Shown here piece after piece: positions 42,854-52,338 of a DNA stretch of 64,000 bases. How positions within the stretch are numbered: the stretch's first letter is position 1; each line of letters begins with the position of its first letter. Origin of the DNA: Coniochaeta sp. PMI_546 (lineage: Eukaryota; Ascomycota; Sordariomycetes; Coniochaetales; Coniochaetaceae). Made by a program: the position numbers and the translations under genes. The stretch lies in NCBI GenBank assembly GCA_021432605.1, contig MU271146.1:2790001-2854000 (forward strand), given 5' to 3'. Under the pieces are notes generated by a model that saw nothing but the letters and a program-made list of their open reading frames with translations, searched no databases and had not been told where the DNA came from.

Positions 42854-43460
42854 GAACGGGCTTACCGCATAATTGGAGCGTTGGCAAGGAAGGCAGAGGA
42901 AACAGCGCGATGCATGGAGGGGCTTCGCATGCATTATGACCACTGAGATGGAAAGATCGTGGACTTGTTTATCTGTGGAAGGGTCATGGTCACGACCTAA
43001 CCAGAGCGCAATATCTATCAATGCTTGTTTGGATGATGTTAATTAAGTATAGATGTTCTATTGAGCGGCGGAGTGTGGGCAGCAGCAACGCTGGTCTCTC
43101 CCAAAGGACAGCGTCTGTGGCCTTTGACTCCGTAGCGGAAGCAACCCGAGGATTCCTATGCTTGAGTTGGGGATGCGCTTCAAGAGCATCGACCTCTTTA
43201 GGACCCTCTGTCCACGATGCCATAAGTCTGACTTCTCTTTCCCAATCCTTGCGCCTCGGATGCGGTTCAGCACTACAAGCTCACGGTTCTCCGTCCTGGT
43301 TGCCTTGCGGCAGGCTAGTTCTTCCGCAGAGCAGTAGCTTTGTCTCTGGGGACTGCCGGGTGGACGGCCACGCTCGCACATGTAAGCCACTGACGTAGCG
43401 GCAGATGCAGATATGCAAGGGACGGCCGGAGAGTGTTGTCTCGGAAAGCATGGTCCAACT
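42854..43460. other. Convergent intergenic region (E2-like / Ccl1)
   Basis: Only 3' flanks of two convergent genes; frames here are shadows of the Ccl1 coding strand or short. Confidence 0.55.
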
Positions 43461-44843
43461 TCACAGCGGTCCCCCAAATGGATCCTCGGGGGCCTTGGCC
43501 ACCTTCCTCCTCTTGACATCGCGATCGTTCGTGTCGCCAAACACAGCTCCATCGCCATCGAGAGATGCACGACCGCCATTGACCTCCTCATCCTCCCCAT
43601 CTTCCTTCAGCGCAGCTTGTTCTCGTCGAGCCCGTTGTAGCTCAACGAGGTTCCATCGGTCGGGATCGTGACATCTTTTGAGCTTGCGTAGCAGTGGCCG
43701 TGTGATCTGGTTCGAGTCTGCAGTGCCCCAGTAGGTGATCATTCGCTCGGGGGGCTCCTTGGCGAGCATCTCACGGCAGGAATTGACGACCTCCAACACG
43801 CGGTTTCGCATTTCCGCGCCGATGAGACGTGCGCGCTCCCCCGCTGCGGCGGCACCTTTGCGGCCTTCTCTTGTTTGGGCCGCAGAGGCGCCTTCGGAGA
43901 GCGCTGGGTGGTGGAAGGTCTCATGAACGACGCGTTCGGCGAGTTCTTGGTCAGCGAGGGAAAGGGCTGCGAGCATGATCTGGCTTGGGGTGTAGTGGAA
44001 GTACGCATCAGTCACGAGCGGGCTGAACTTGAGGATCTCGCGCGCACGACTGTGTGCCGAGGCGATTCGAGAGTCCTGTATTCAAAAGAGCGCTCAGCAA
44101 ATGTGCAACATAACCAGGGCTGACGGGTCCTCGACGTCGATTGCACGTACCTCGATGTCGCCATACCGCCTCAGTTCCATGATGGCGCCCTCGAGAGCCC
44201 GAAAAGGGTGTTTAACGTCGAACGCGAACCTCAGACCCTGGCAGAGGAGAAACTCGCCGGCCAGAACGTCTTCTCCAGTTGTATTAGGGAACTGTTCTGC
44301 AAACCTGACCAGCGCATTGTGGTCAGCCCTCCGAAATATATAATGCTCTGTTCAACCTTGTACTCACTTCCCAACGCTTGGATAATGACCTTCGGCCTTG
44401 CAACCGAAGAATAAGCACGTCTTGAGCATCTCGGTGGGCGGATACGTCATGATGCTGTTCGTTAGGTAGAAGCGCCGTAGGAAAACGGCTGCGGTGGCTC
44501 GCATGTCGGTCCGTAAGTTGAGAAAGTTGCCTGCCCGTAGTAGCTCGACCGTATAGAAGCTCAGCAGTTGTAGCTCCTCGGCCGGCGTAAGGAAGTCGGG
44601 CAGGGTATTGCCTGTCTGTTGTTGTGACTGCGGGTCTGGAGTGTTAGCACCCGAGGCCGGAGCTGATACGGCTGCATGAGGATTGAGGTTCGAGGAGGGA
44701 GATCGGGTCGAGAGTAGGCGCTCCGAGATGTTGGACTGTGCGAGCGCGTTTGTCTTTTCGCGTGTGGAGGCGAGTTGAGCAGGAGAAAAGGACCACAGGC
44801 GGTACTGGCTAGATTGCCTATAGCGGGCGTCCTCAGAAGCCAT
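43461..44843 (-). CDS. ccl1: Cyclin Ccl1 (cyclin H), TFIIH kinase subunit
   Basis: Exons 44843-44368, 44304-44151 and 44075-43461, with introns of 63 and 75 bp, give 414 aa. The N-terminus MASEDARYRQSSQYRLWSFS is the cyclin H signature (YRxSSQYRxWxF), followed by a polar insert rich in Ser/Pro/Gln (about 50-95). The first cyclin box runs from about 96 (LTPAEELQLLSFYTVELLRA, AAVFLRRFYLTNSIMTYPP and EMLKTCLFFGCKAEGHY). The second fold includes AGEFLLCQGLRFAFDVKHPF and YTPSQIMLAALSLADQEL. A basic DVKRRKVAK near the C-terminus is a likely nuclear signal. Ccl1 activates Kin28/CDK7 in TFIIH, which phosphorylates the RNA polymerase II C-terminal domain. The start at MASEDAR was preferred over an upstream in-frame Met because family proteins begin here. 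Confidence 0.93.
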
Positions 44844-45779
44844 CCTAGATCCCAGACTTGAGCAAAAGGCAGTCGAACAGATGTGCGCAAAGAGAAGCAA
44901 AGATCGGGGTGCGTGGTCAAGGAACCGATCGATAGTGGACGCCAAAGGAAGATCTGTCGCAAGGTGGATGCTGACCTCGGGCCGTTTGCCTTTTGCGACA
45001 ATAATCTGCGAAAGATGAACAGCAGACCATCAAAAGAGCCACAGGCAAGCGGTCGGACCTAAAGTTGGGAGGATGGCTGCAGAAGAAAATAAGTTGTTGA
45101 ACAAAGAAGGCATTCCGTCACGCACATCGATAACGATAAGGTACACAGGTACTTCGGAGCTCGGGTGACATTCGTCCAGATCGCGTCCAGATCAGCGCAG
45201 GGGTACCATTAGTGTGATGGTAACTTAGCGCTGCTGCACTTGAATGTTACATTCGTTACAGAGGCAAGTTAAAGGTCTCCGTGTGCCCATCCATTCATTC
45301 TCTGTCATCTAGAGTCTGACAGCGCTCGTGCATACCATAGTAGTCCCAAAGTCATAAACTTGCTTCCCTTATATCCCACTTCAACGCTGAGCCAACAATG
45401 TACTGCCTTCGCAGGCCGTGGATCCAGTCCACTAGATAAAACATAAGGTATTCTACACTTTTCATATGATGGTCCCGTAAGATTTTTCAACCCGCTAGAC
45501 GCCGTTGATATCATTCGCGAATACAAAATACGCCCAAGGAAACGGCTTCAGACTCCAAGGACTCCTCATAAACAGCTGAGAGATGGCTGCTTCTGATGAC
45601 GGACAATTGATACTGATGGAAGAGTCGTCTCACGCTCGCAATTATTTACACAAGGCTATGCGGGAAGCAGGGATCGGCATTGTCGAACTTCGTACAGTAC
45701 AAGTGCACCTGCACCCATGCTTGGATGGATCGGAATCCATGGGTATCGTTGCGGTTGCGCATGGACGGCCAGGATAAGC
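44844..45779. other. Intergenic region between Ccl1 and the BAR-domain gene
   Basis: Holds the Ccl1 promoter and the 3' end of the BAR gene. No additional gene is supportable; frames are under 80 codons. Confidence 0.55.
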
Positions 45780-47278
45780 CTAATATCCAACCTCACGCTT
45801 GGCCGGCACGGGAGGAGGAGGTTTCTTCGACCGGCTAGGCGGCGGCGGCGGCGGCGCCTTGCGGCCTCCATTTGATACCGTTTGTGAGATCGCCAGGTTG
45901 CTGGTACTGCGAGTCAGACTACCAAAGCTGGTTGCGGGACTCGCACTGCGCTGGTCACCCCAATCGTTGGGACTACCGCTCCCAGAACCCGTGTCATCGT
46001 CCCTGTCGGCGAATATATCATCTTGCCTGGTGCTAATGCGGCCCGCCGGGCGAAGCTGCCCGCGCAGCGAACCCACATTGGAGATACCATATGCCGACCC
46101 GTTAGGCGTTGTTGTTCCGGACGTACGAGCACTGCCTCCGCCGCGCTCCCGGTCGACGCTGGACGCCCCCTGAAAGGTATTGGCTCGCCCGATGAAAGGC
46201 CTCGTCGGCAGATCTGGCTGCTGTTGATACCCAGAACCATTGCTTATGCTCAATCTGCTGCGAATCGGTACCCGGGCTGGCTGCGGCTCGGGTTCAGTCT
46301 GACGACTATCTGTTTCGTAGATGTTGTTGCTCGCTGTCCGAGACAGCGAAAGCCTATCTGTGAAACTGCGAGCCGTGTTGGACCGGCTTCTCCCCGTTGG
46401 TCGTCGCTCAAGGTTTCCCAGCCCTGAAGGAGCATTGGAGGCAGGCTGGAGAGTTGTCCAAGATGCTCGCGCCCGACGCAGCTCGTCAGCGCAGCGCTCA
46501 TGATAGTCGAGCTCGGCGTCGAGGAACCCCGTCAAGTCACGAACACTGTCGGCCTCGGCGTCCTTGATGTCCTGCATCCTCCGAAAAACGTCCTCGGAAG
46601 ATTCTTCGTATTTGGCCTTGTTTGTTCGCATCTCCTCTTCGATTCGGAAGTCGTCTCGCCTGGCCTTCTGCATTTTAGACATACTAGCGTCGTACGCTAG
46701 CCGCCGGTTCTCGAGTTTCTTACGGGCAGACTGTAGCAGAAGGGCAGTGTCAGCGAGACTCGTTCACTCCAGGATACTAAAAGGGCAATGCGAGTGGACG
46801 AACCTGATACTCCTTCATCATAGCTAGTGAGCGCTCAAGGGATTCTAGCCAAGTGCCAGTAGCATCTGCAACGAAATGTTCCTGGATCCCGGCGATTCGC
46901 TCGTTAGCCCGGCCCATGGCTACCAGGCAGTTCCCGTACTCAGAGTCCGGCTCGAAGTCCTCGCCATGGCTGATCATGGTACGCCCGAGGTAGCTGATTG
47001 GTAGGCCCTTCTCCTTGTCGTCGAATGTTTCTCCGCGCCGGCCAAGCCACTTCACGTACGCATTCATGGACTTCTGGAGGCGGTCGGCGCCTGAACCAAC
47101 GTCAGTGTTTGCGATCCCGGGAGGCAGAATGACGGTATCCAAGCCACTCACCATCGAATCGAAGTGCCATCTCGAGCTCCAGCATCTTGAAGTCTTCAGA
47201 CATGGTCGTCTTGGCCTCCCCTCCCATCTTCTCACCCGCCCATTGGAAGGCGCGATCGATCTTCTTTGTAATATGCAT
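45780..47278 (-). CDS. Endophilin-like BAR-domain protein
   Basis: Exons 47278-47152, 47090-46804 and 46730-45780, with introns of 61 and 73 bp, give 454 aa. The N-terminal BAR domain covers about 1-245: MHITKKIDRAFQWAGEKMGG, ADRLQKSMNAYVKWLGRRGE, then SHGEDFEPDSEYGNCLVAMG, ANERIAGIQEHFVADATGTW and ESLERSLAMMKEYQ. The third helix follows (RRLAYDASMSKMQKARRDDF, KYEESSEDVFRRMQDIKDAE). The BAR dimer binds and curves membranes, typically at endocytic sites. The tail is long, Ser/Arg-rich and probably disordered, and ends in PPPPPPSRSKKPPPPVPAKR, a run of SH3-binding PxxP motifs. No SH3 domain is present, unlike animal endophilins. It lies 2.7 kb from rvs161 on the same strand, so the two may act together, which is inference. 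Confidence 0.88.
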
Positions 47279-50013
47279 GGTGTTCTGTCGGCGTCCCTGG
47301 TTTTGGACTTCGGGGTGTTGAGGAAGTTGGCAATGGAACGGCCACTATAGTTTCACAGGAGGGCTGTGACGTGCCACGAAAGGTAAAAAACCGAGGCACA
47401 GCGAGTCTTCGGTCGTGTAGGCTCTTCCGCAATGACAAGAAGAGAGTGTGAGACTTTCCAACCAGCTGTGGGGAATTGATTGGCAAAGGATAAGACCAGG
47501 TACAAAAAAAAGGGGGGGAGGAAAGACACGACGGGCTGCTCTTTATTATGATTATTATTATTAGCGAGGGGGGGCCGGCAATAATGGCTGGCAGGGCTGG
47601 GTCTTGTCTCGAGGGAGAGGGAGTCTGTTTGACCCTCCGAGTCTAAGGCTTAGGAGGTAGTGTACGCGTGTGAATCTTAGCCGGCCACACGATCCGACGG
47701 AATCCAGTCCGACGCCACAGAATAGCGGGAGAAAACGAGTGGCACAACCAAGGCAGGCCTACACTACACGTGTACGTGTCCTCTCAGTCGTCAGGACGGT
47801 TGAATTGGTCGATATGGTGACTGGGAGGCGACTTTGGAGGCGACTTTGCAGGGAAGTTTGCGCAGACTGTCAACTGCCTTATCGATGCAAGTGCAGCACT
47901 GGTTTGGAAAAGTCGTCGAGTGGCTTGATGCACAAGTACGGGTCCAGATATTCGAACTTTCAGTGCTTGCAGCACGCTACTGTGTACTTCTGCAGCAGCA
48001 ACGTCTGGAGCAACGTGGGGCGTGTGGAGGTCGCTATCTGAGGTAGGTGGTACCTAAAGTACATACACACCTCAAATCTGGCACTCTATGGCGGGGTAAG
48101 TTTGGACTTGGGACGCGCTTGAATCGGTCCAGGCCGCAGGAGGAAAGAGCGAAGGAATGCCGTTATGGACGAGATCGAGAATCACGACCAGAGCTTGATA
48201 CTTCGACTCCGTGACCGTGTCCGATCGCATAAACAGTTTAGATACTAAACTACAAACAAGTCGCAGTGGTGGAACGGCCGAAAGATGCGACCAAAGTGCG
48301 GTTAATCGCGAAGAGGGTGGTATGGTGATATTCCCCCTGTGTCCTGGCTGCGAGGCGATCGTGGTCTGGTTCCTGGCTGGTGTGTGTGGATGGTGTGGAA
48401 CCTGGCTTGAAAACCCCGGGCAAAGATGCGAGGGCGGTACGATGTTGATAAGAGATCTCGTGCGTGCACGAAACTGAAATTGGATAAGGTAAGGTAAGGT
48501 AGGTAAGGTAGGTAACGACCTGGAAGACGTGGACGAGAAAGCCGTTATATATCTTACCAAAAATTGAACCCACTGAACCCCACGGTAAGGTGCCTCGAGG
48601 TAAGGTACTGTAGTGTAGATATAGATCGGATGACATGTTGGAGCAGCAATGGTTTTCTCGGAATAACTCTGGAATGCATCAACGCCAACCAGCCAAGCGT
48701 ACCTTGAAACTTTCTCGACTCCGAGCCACACTGATACGATGCGGCAAATCCGTCCTTGGCCCGTCTCTACACAGCAAACGATTTGCGATCACCTTCCACG
48801 AGTAGACAGGCCCCCCCGTCATCCAAAGTGCTTTACATGTACACGTACGTATACTGTGTTGTACATTACCACCGAGGACCATCTCTCACGATGTCATGCT
48901 CAGATTTGGTTCTGGAGCTACATTGTGAACTGTTCACGCTCCCAGCATTCCGGACATGCAAATGGATGCTGGTACCGGTACGCATCATCGCGTACACTAG
49001 ACTACAGCCTGAATGTGCCATGTGCCATTTTTAATGGTGGTACAATGATGTGCATATCTTACAGGGGCCCTCGCTGAACCTTCGCGGTCAGACGATTTGG
49101 GTCTTACGGGCCGATACCTATCGTCCATTTGACCTGCCTGTTTTTCTCAAGTAGTTATCCCTGGACTGCATCGAATCGTTGTTTGTTACCGTCGATACTT
49201 GTAAGCACCGAACCTGGTGGGATATTCTCTCCAGCGTGACGCCAGCGAATTACCACCTGTAGCAACGGCCAAGGTCAAACACCTGCGGCTCTCGAAACAA
49301 ACCCAGCAGAGCCGCCTTGGCGCTAGTGTAGCGCTGCTGAACACCAACCAGTCTTTCGTTTGGTTTCGGCCTTGGAAGGGGACCGCCAACCATACTGCTC
49401 AAAGATATCAGGATTCCTTCACCTGACTCCTTCCATCAAGAGGTCATCGAAAGAAATGGCTGTTAAAGACCAGCGCCTACAACGATGGTACGCACGTTTC
49501 AGTTGGAAAGCTTTCCCTAATTGACCCAATTGAAAGATCGCCAATCGCCTGCAATTGTTGTTTGATCCACCGTGAGCATTCGATGGAACGGGGCGCAGCT
49601 GTCAACGTTATCTTTCCCTTGGGCATAGATTGTTTCAGCGATCGATGGCACTCTTAGGCGTCCCACCTGAGTTGAGAGCTTGTCTCAGCGACATGGCACC
49701 TCCGTCTCTCGACATGGTTGTAAAAGAGCATCTTTAACCACAGCGACAAGAGTGAAAGGGGAATTGTTCAGAGACAATCTCTATTAGGAGTTTTGAATAG
49801 TAGCCAAAAAATATTCTGCACACATGCTATACATGTGTGTATACTGCTGTGGCAGACGCAGTACTGTGCCTTGTTTCCCCATCCGTCGGGGTATCAGCAT
49901 AAGAGTCGCCCGGAACCTAAAGTCACATGCCAACGTACGCCGATCAAATCATGCTCCCGGTCCCAATGGCGCGTCTCCCAGCCCGCTCTCGTATTTGGGC
50001 AATGATAGTATTC
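47279..50013. other. Gene-free stretch between the two BAR genes
   Basis: No supportable gene. It holds the endophilin-like promoter, a short ATT-rich run near 47544, a palindromic ACACGTGTACGTGT near 47766 and TAAGGTA clusters at 48484-48516 and 48591-48612. A 219-codon minus-strand frame at about 48.1-48.7 kb is rejected. Confidence 0.5.
48484..48516. repeat. GGTAAGGTAAGGTAGG tandem array
   Basis: Five near-perfect TAAGGTA/GGTAAGG units in 33 bp, the most tandem instance of the window-wide motif. A related pair follows at 48591-48612. Confidence 0.8.
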
Positions 50014-51120
50014 TCAAACCGTACCGCTGATACTTAGCTCACGGATCTCCTGGAGTACCTGCTCGACTCTGCCATCAAGATGCCCTTGAGCATACTGGTC
50101 TCGTGTGTCTGGATCGAGGTACTGCTGCACTTGCGCCATGCGACTGTATGCCTCGGCACAGAAGCGCAGCTGGATCTTGACGAGGGCCTCAAACGAGGGG
50201 TCGAGGTAGGGCACTCTAAGATCAAGGAGTTGCGGTAGCTCCGTACACAGCTGCTCGTTCAGCTGCTCGTAGGCTGCTTTTGCCATCTCCGTCTCCTTTT
50301 CCGCCCGTGGTAGCTTCGTTACGTCCTTGTCTGGCTTCTCGACGAGCTTCTTCACTTTTGCTCGCAGAGCGTCGTAGTCGAGAAGTTTGTGCCCGCGCTT
50401 CTTGATACCTAGCAGAGCAGATACGTCAGTAAAGAGTCAGGATTGCGATGCTTTACCATTCGCTGACATGCTTTAGCCGAAGTCAGCAAGGAGAACATAC
50501 ACTCATTAACGTCCGGAAAGTAGGCACAAAATCTGGAAATAGGCTCCAGCACCGTTGTCCTGCGCATGATGATCAGATTTCTGTGATTCGATCCTGGTTG
50601 CCAGCCCTGCGTCTGGAGCATCGTTGGGGAGTATATACCGGTATGGACCGTCGAGGGCTTTGATCGTCTCTGCGTCCAGGTCCTCCACAGCCTGCTTGTA
50701 GCTCCTGCTGACACCGTCTTTGGCGCCCGCATCTCCGTAGAAAGCATCGATCGTCTCGGCAATCCGCATTTGCGAAGCGGTCATAGCTGGACGAACACCA
50801 TTGTGAGTGACGGTTCTCGTCAGCATATTCGCGGATTGAGTGCTTCGTACCTCGTAGAGAGTCAAGATACCCCTTGGCTTCCTTCTGCAACCGTAGTGAC
50901 GCTGCCTCCATTGTCCGGAACCGTCTCTCCTCCACCTCGTAGTCGCGGTCATTTGTCTTCTCGACATGACCTGTCTTCATCATCACCTGCGTCGTCGCGC
51001 GGTTGACATTTTTCTTAAACCCTGCACAATGTGTACCGTCAGACTTTGGATTCACGGCCAAGAACGAGGCCATCTGGCCTCAGTAAACGAGACGGTGACG
51101 ACGTACCGGCCCAAGACATG
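50014..51120 (-). CDS. rvs161: BAR-domain protein Rvs161 (amphiphysin/Hob3 type)
   Basis: Five exons, 51120-51108, 51021-50851, 50786-50639, 50559-50501 and 50408-50014, give 261 aa, against 265 for yeast Rvs161. The first coding exon is only 13 nt (M-S-W-A-G) and splices exactly into AGFKKNVNRATTQVMMKTGH. The BAR-only protein contains VEKTNDRDYEVEERRFRTME, LQKEAKGYLDSLRAMTASQ, RTTVLEPISRFCAYFPDVNE and CIKKRGHKLLDYDALRAKV, and ends RVEQVLQEIRELSISGTV. Four introns measure 86, 64, 79 and 92 bp. Rvs161 pairs with Rvs167 to squeeze endocytic vesicle necks and has a role in cell fusion and actin organisation in yeast. It is divergent from the peptidyl-tRNA hydrolase gene. Confidence 0.95.
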
Positions 51121-51744
51121 ACGGGCTTCGCAGCTTGGTCGACTCTATTAGATGGGCTGTTCTGCTGGGGTTCGGATCAACGATGTTGCCGTACTGGTAC
51201 TCGACAGTTCAAGCAAAGACGCCGCTTAATACTGGTGATGAGGAAGACGATGTTGGGATCCAGGCGTCAAATATTGCCGAGGTTCGTGGTCTTATTGCTC
51301 CTTTGCTGAGATCAGCGTCAAGAAGTGCGTTGGTTATCACGGATCCGGAGTGTCTGGAGGGGTGACGCAGGACCAATGTGGCGCAGCTATGGCCAACAGA
51401 CGTCAGCAGCCAAGAAAAGCCAAAATCAAGCCACAAGTTTGAGAGGGGCAAAGGAATCTCCAGCCAGGAATCTCCAGCCAGCCCTGCAAGGCTGGAATTT
51501 TCCTCCTACATCGTGACCTTGGTCGCGACAACAACGAAGGCCGTCTCCCTCCCCCCACGCAGGCCAACAATGAGTCTACCCATGTATAACATTTTCTATT
51601 AAGCTTATCGATCGAACTGTTGTGGATAGTCACTCTCTTAGTTTTGTTAGCAACATCATTTGCTCCTGTCGCTCCTTGTATTTCTCCCCATGCAGTCGGT
51701 CGGCATCACTTCAGTCAAGTCACCGCATCCGATTCTCGACTACA
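51121..51744. other. Divergent intergenic region (rvs161 / pth)
   Basis: Contains both promoters and a perfect 14-bp tandem duplication at 51453-51480. No gene is supportable. Confidence 0.55.
51453..51480. repeat. Perfect 14-bp tandem duplication
   Basis: GGAATCTCCAGCCA occurs twice without a gap. It sits between divergent promoters and may simply be a recent slippage event. Confidence 0.85.
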
Positions 51745-52338
51745 ATGCCCATCTCTCGCTTTCTCGTCATCAGTCTTGGCAACCCCAGTCCGTATTTAGA
51801 TACCCTACATTCGGCCGGTCACCTAGCACTTGATGCCCTACAGCGACTATTATCACCCGACCAATTGCCCTTCGTGTCCGATCGTTATGGAAAGAAGACA
51901 GTGTTGGCCTCGGCTGGACCGCGATATATTATGTTGCAAAGCCCGACGTTAATGAACGTTTCCGGACCTTGGGTTGCCGCGGCATGGAAAGGAGTGCTCT
52001 CCGACCAAGGCCTTGGACCTTCGGAACTGCCGTTGGTCCTTGTCCATGACGATCTCGAGGAGGATCTCGGCGTTGTCAAAGTCAAACAGTGGAAGAGCAG
52101 TCACCGTGGGCATAACGGAGTCAAGAGTGTCCACGCCAGCCTCAACATTAGCCAATATCCCGGTGCTCTATGGGCTCGGATCAGTGTCGGCATTGGGAGG
52201 CCCGAGGGCAGAGACAAGAGCACCGTGTCGGACTACGTCTTGAGAAAGATGTCCAAATGGGAGAAGTCTACCATCCAAGACCAAGCCGGCCCAGGTATCA
52301 TCCGTGTCCTAACGGAGCTTGAACAGAAGTGGTCATAA
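51745..52338 (+). CDS. Peptidyl-tRNA hydrolase (Pth), probably mitochondrial
   Basis: The product of 197 aa comes from one exon. Pth-family motifs: LVISLGNPSPYLDTLHSAGH holds the catalytic His region, SPTLMNVSG matches the FMNxSG loop, LVLVHDDLEE matches DDxD and SHRGHNGVKSVHASL matches the H-x-GHNG segment. Then ISVGIGRPEGRDKSTVSDYV carries the conserved GRP and V-x-x-YV-L region. Pth cleaves the ester bond of peptidyl-tRNA that drops off ribosomes. Compared with bacterial Pth (TRHNxG), this protein has T-L-H-S-A-G: the His is kept but the flanking Arg and Asn are replaced, a feature I recall in fungal homologues. The start at MPISRFLV directly precedes the first strand; an upstream frame extends further but lacks ATG support. 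A short presequence could be missing. Confidence 0.92.
   Translation: MPISRFLVISLGNPSPYLDTLHSAGHLALDALQRLLSPDQLPFVSDRYGKKTVLASAGPRYIMLQSPTLMNVSGPWVAAAWKGVLSDQGLGPSELPLVLVHDDLEEDLGVVKVKQWKSSHRGHNGVKSVHASLNISQYPGALWARISVGIGRPEGRDKSTVSDYVLRKMSKWEKSTIQDQAGPGIIRVLTELEQKWS

Noticed and set aside
48484-48516. Possible CRISPR-like array
   Set aside because: Units are 5-7 bp, abut each other and have no spacers; the organism is a fungus.
48484-48516. Possible interstitial telomere repeat
   Set aside because: GGTAAGG does not match the fungal telomere unit TTAGGG.
48072-48731. 219-codon minus-strand open frame
   Set aside because: It runs through the tandem GGTAAGG motif array, giving a LTYLTLPY-type low-complexity run, and has no recognised domain.
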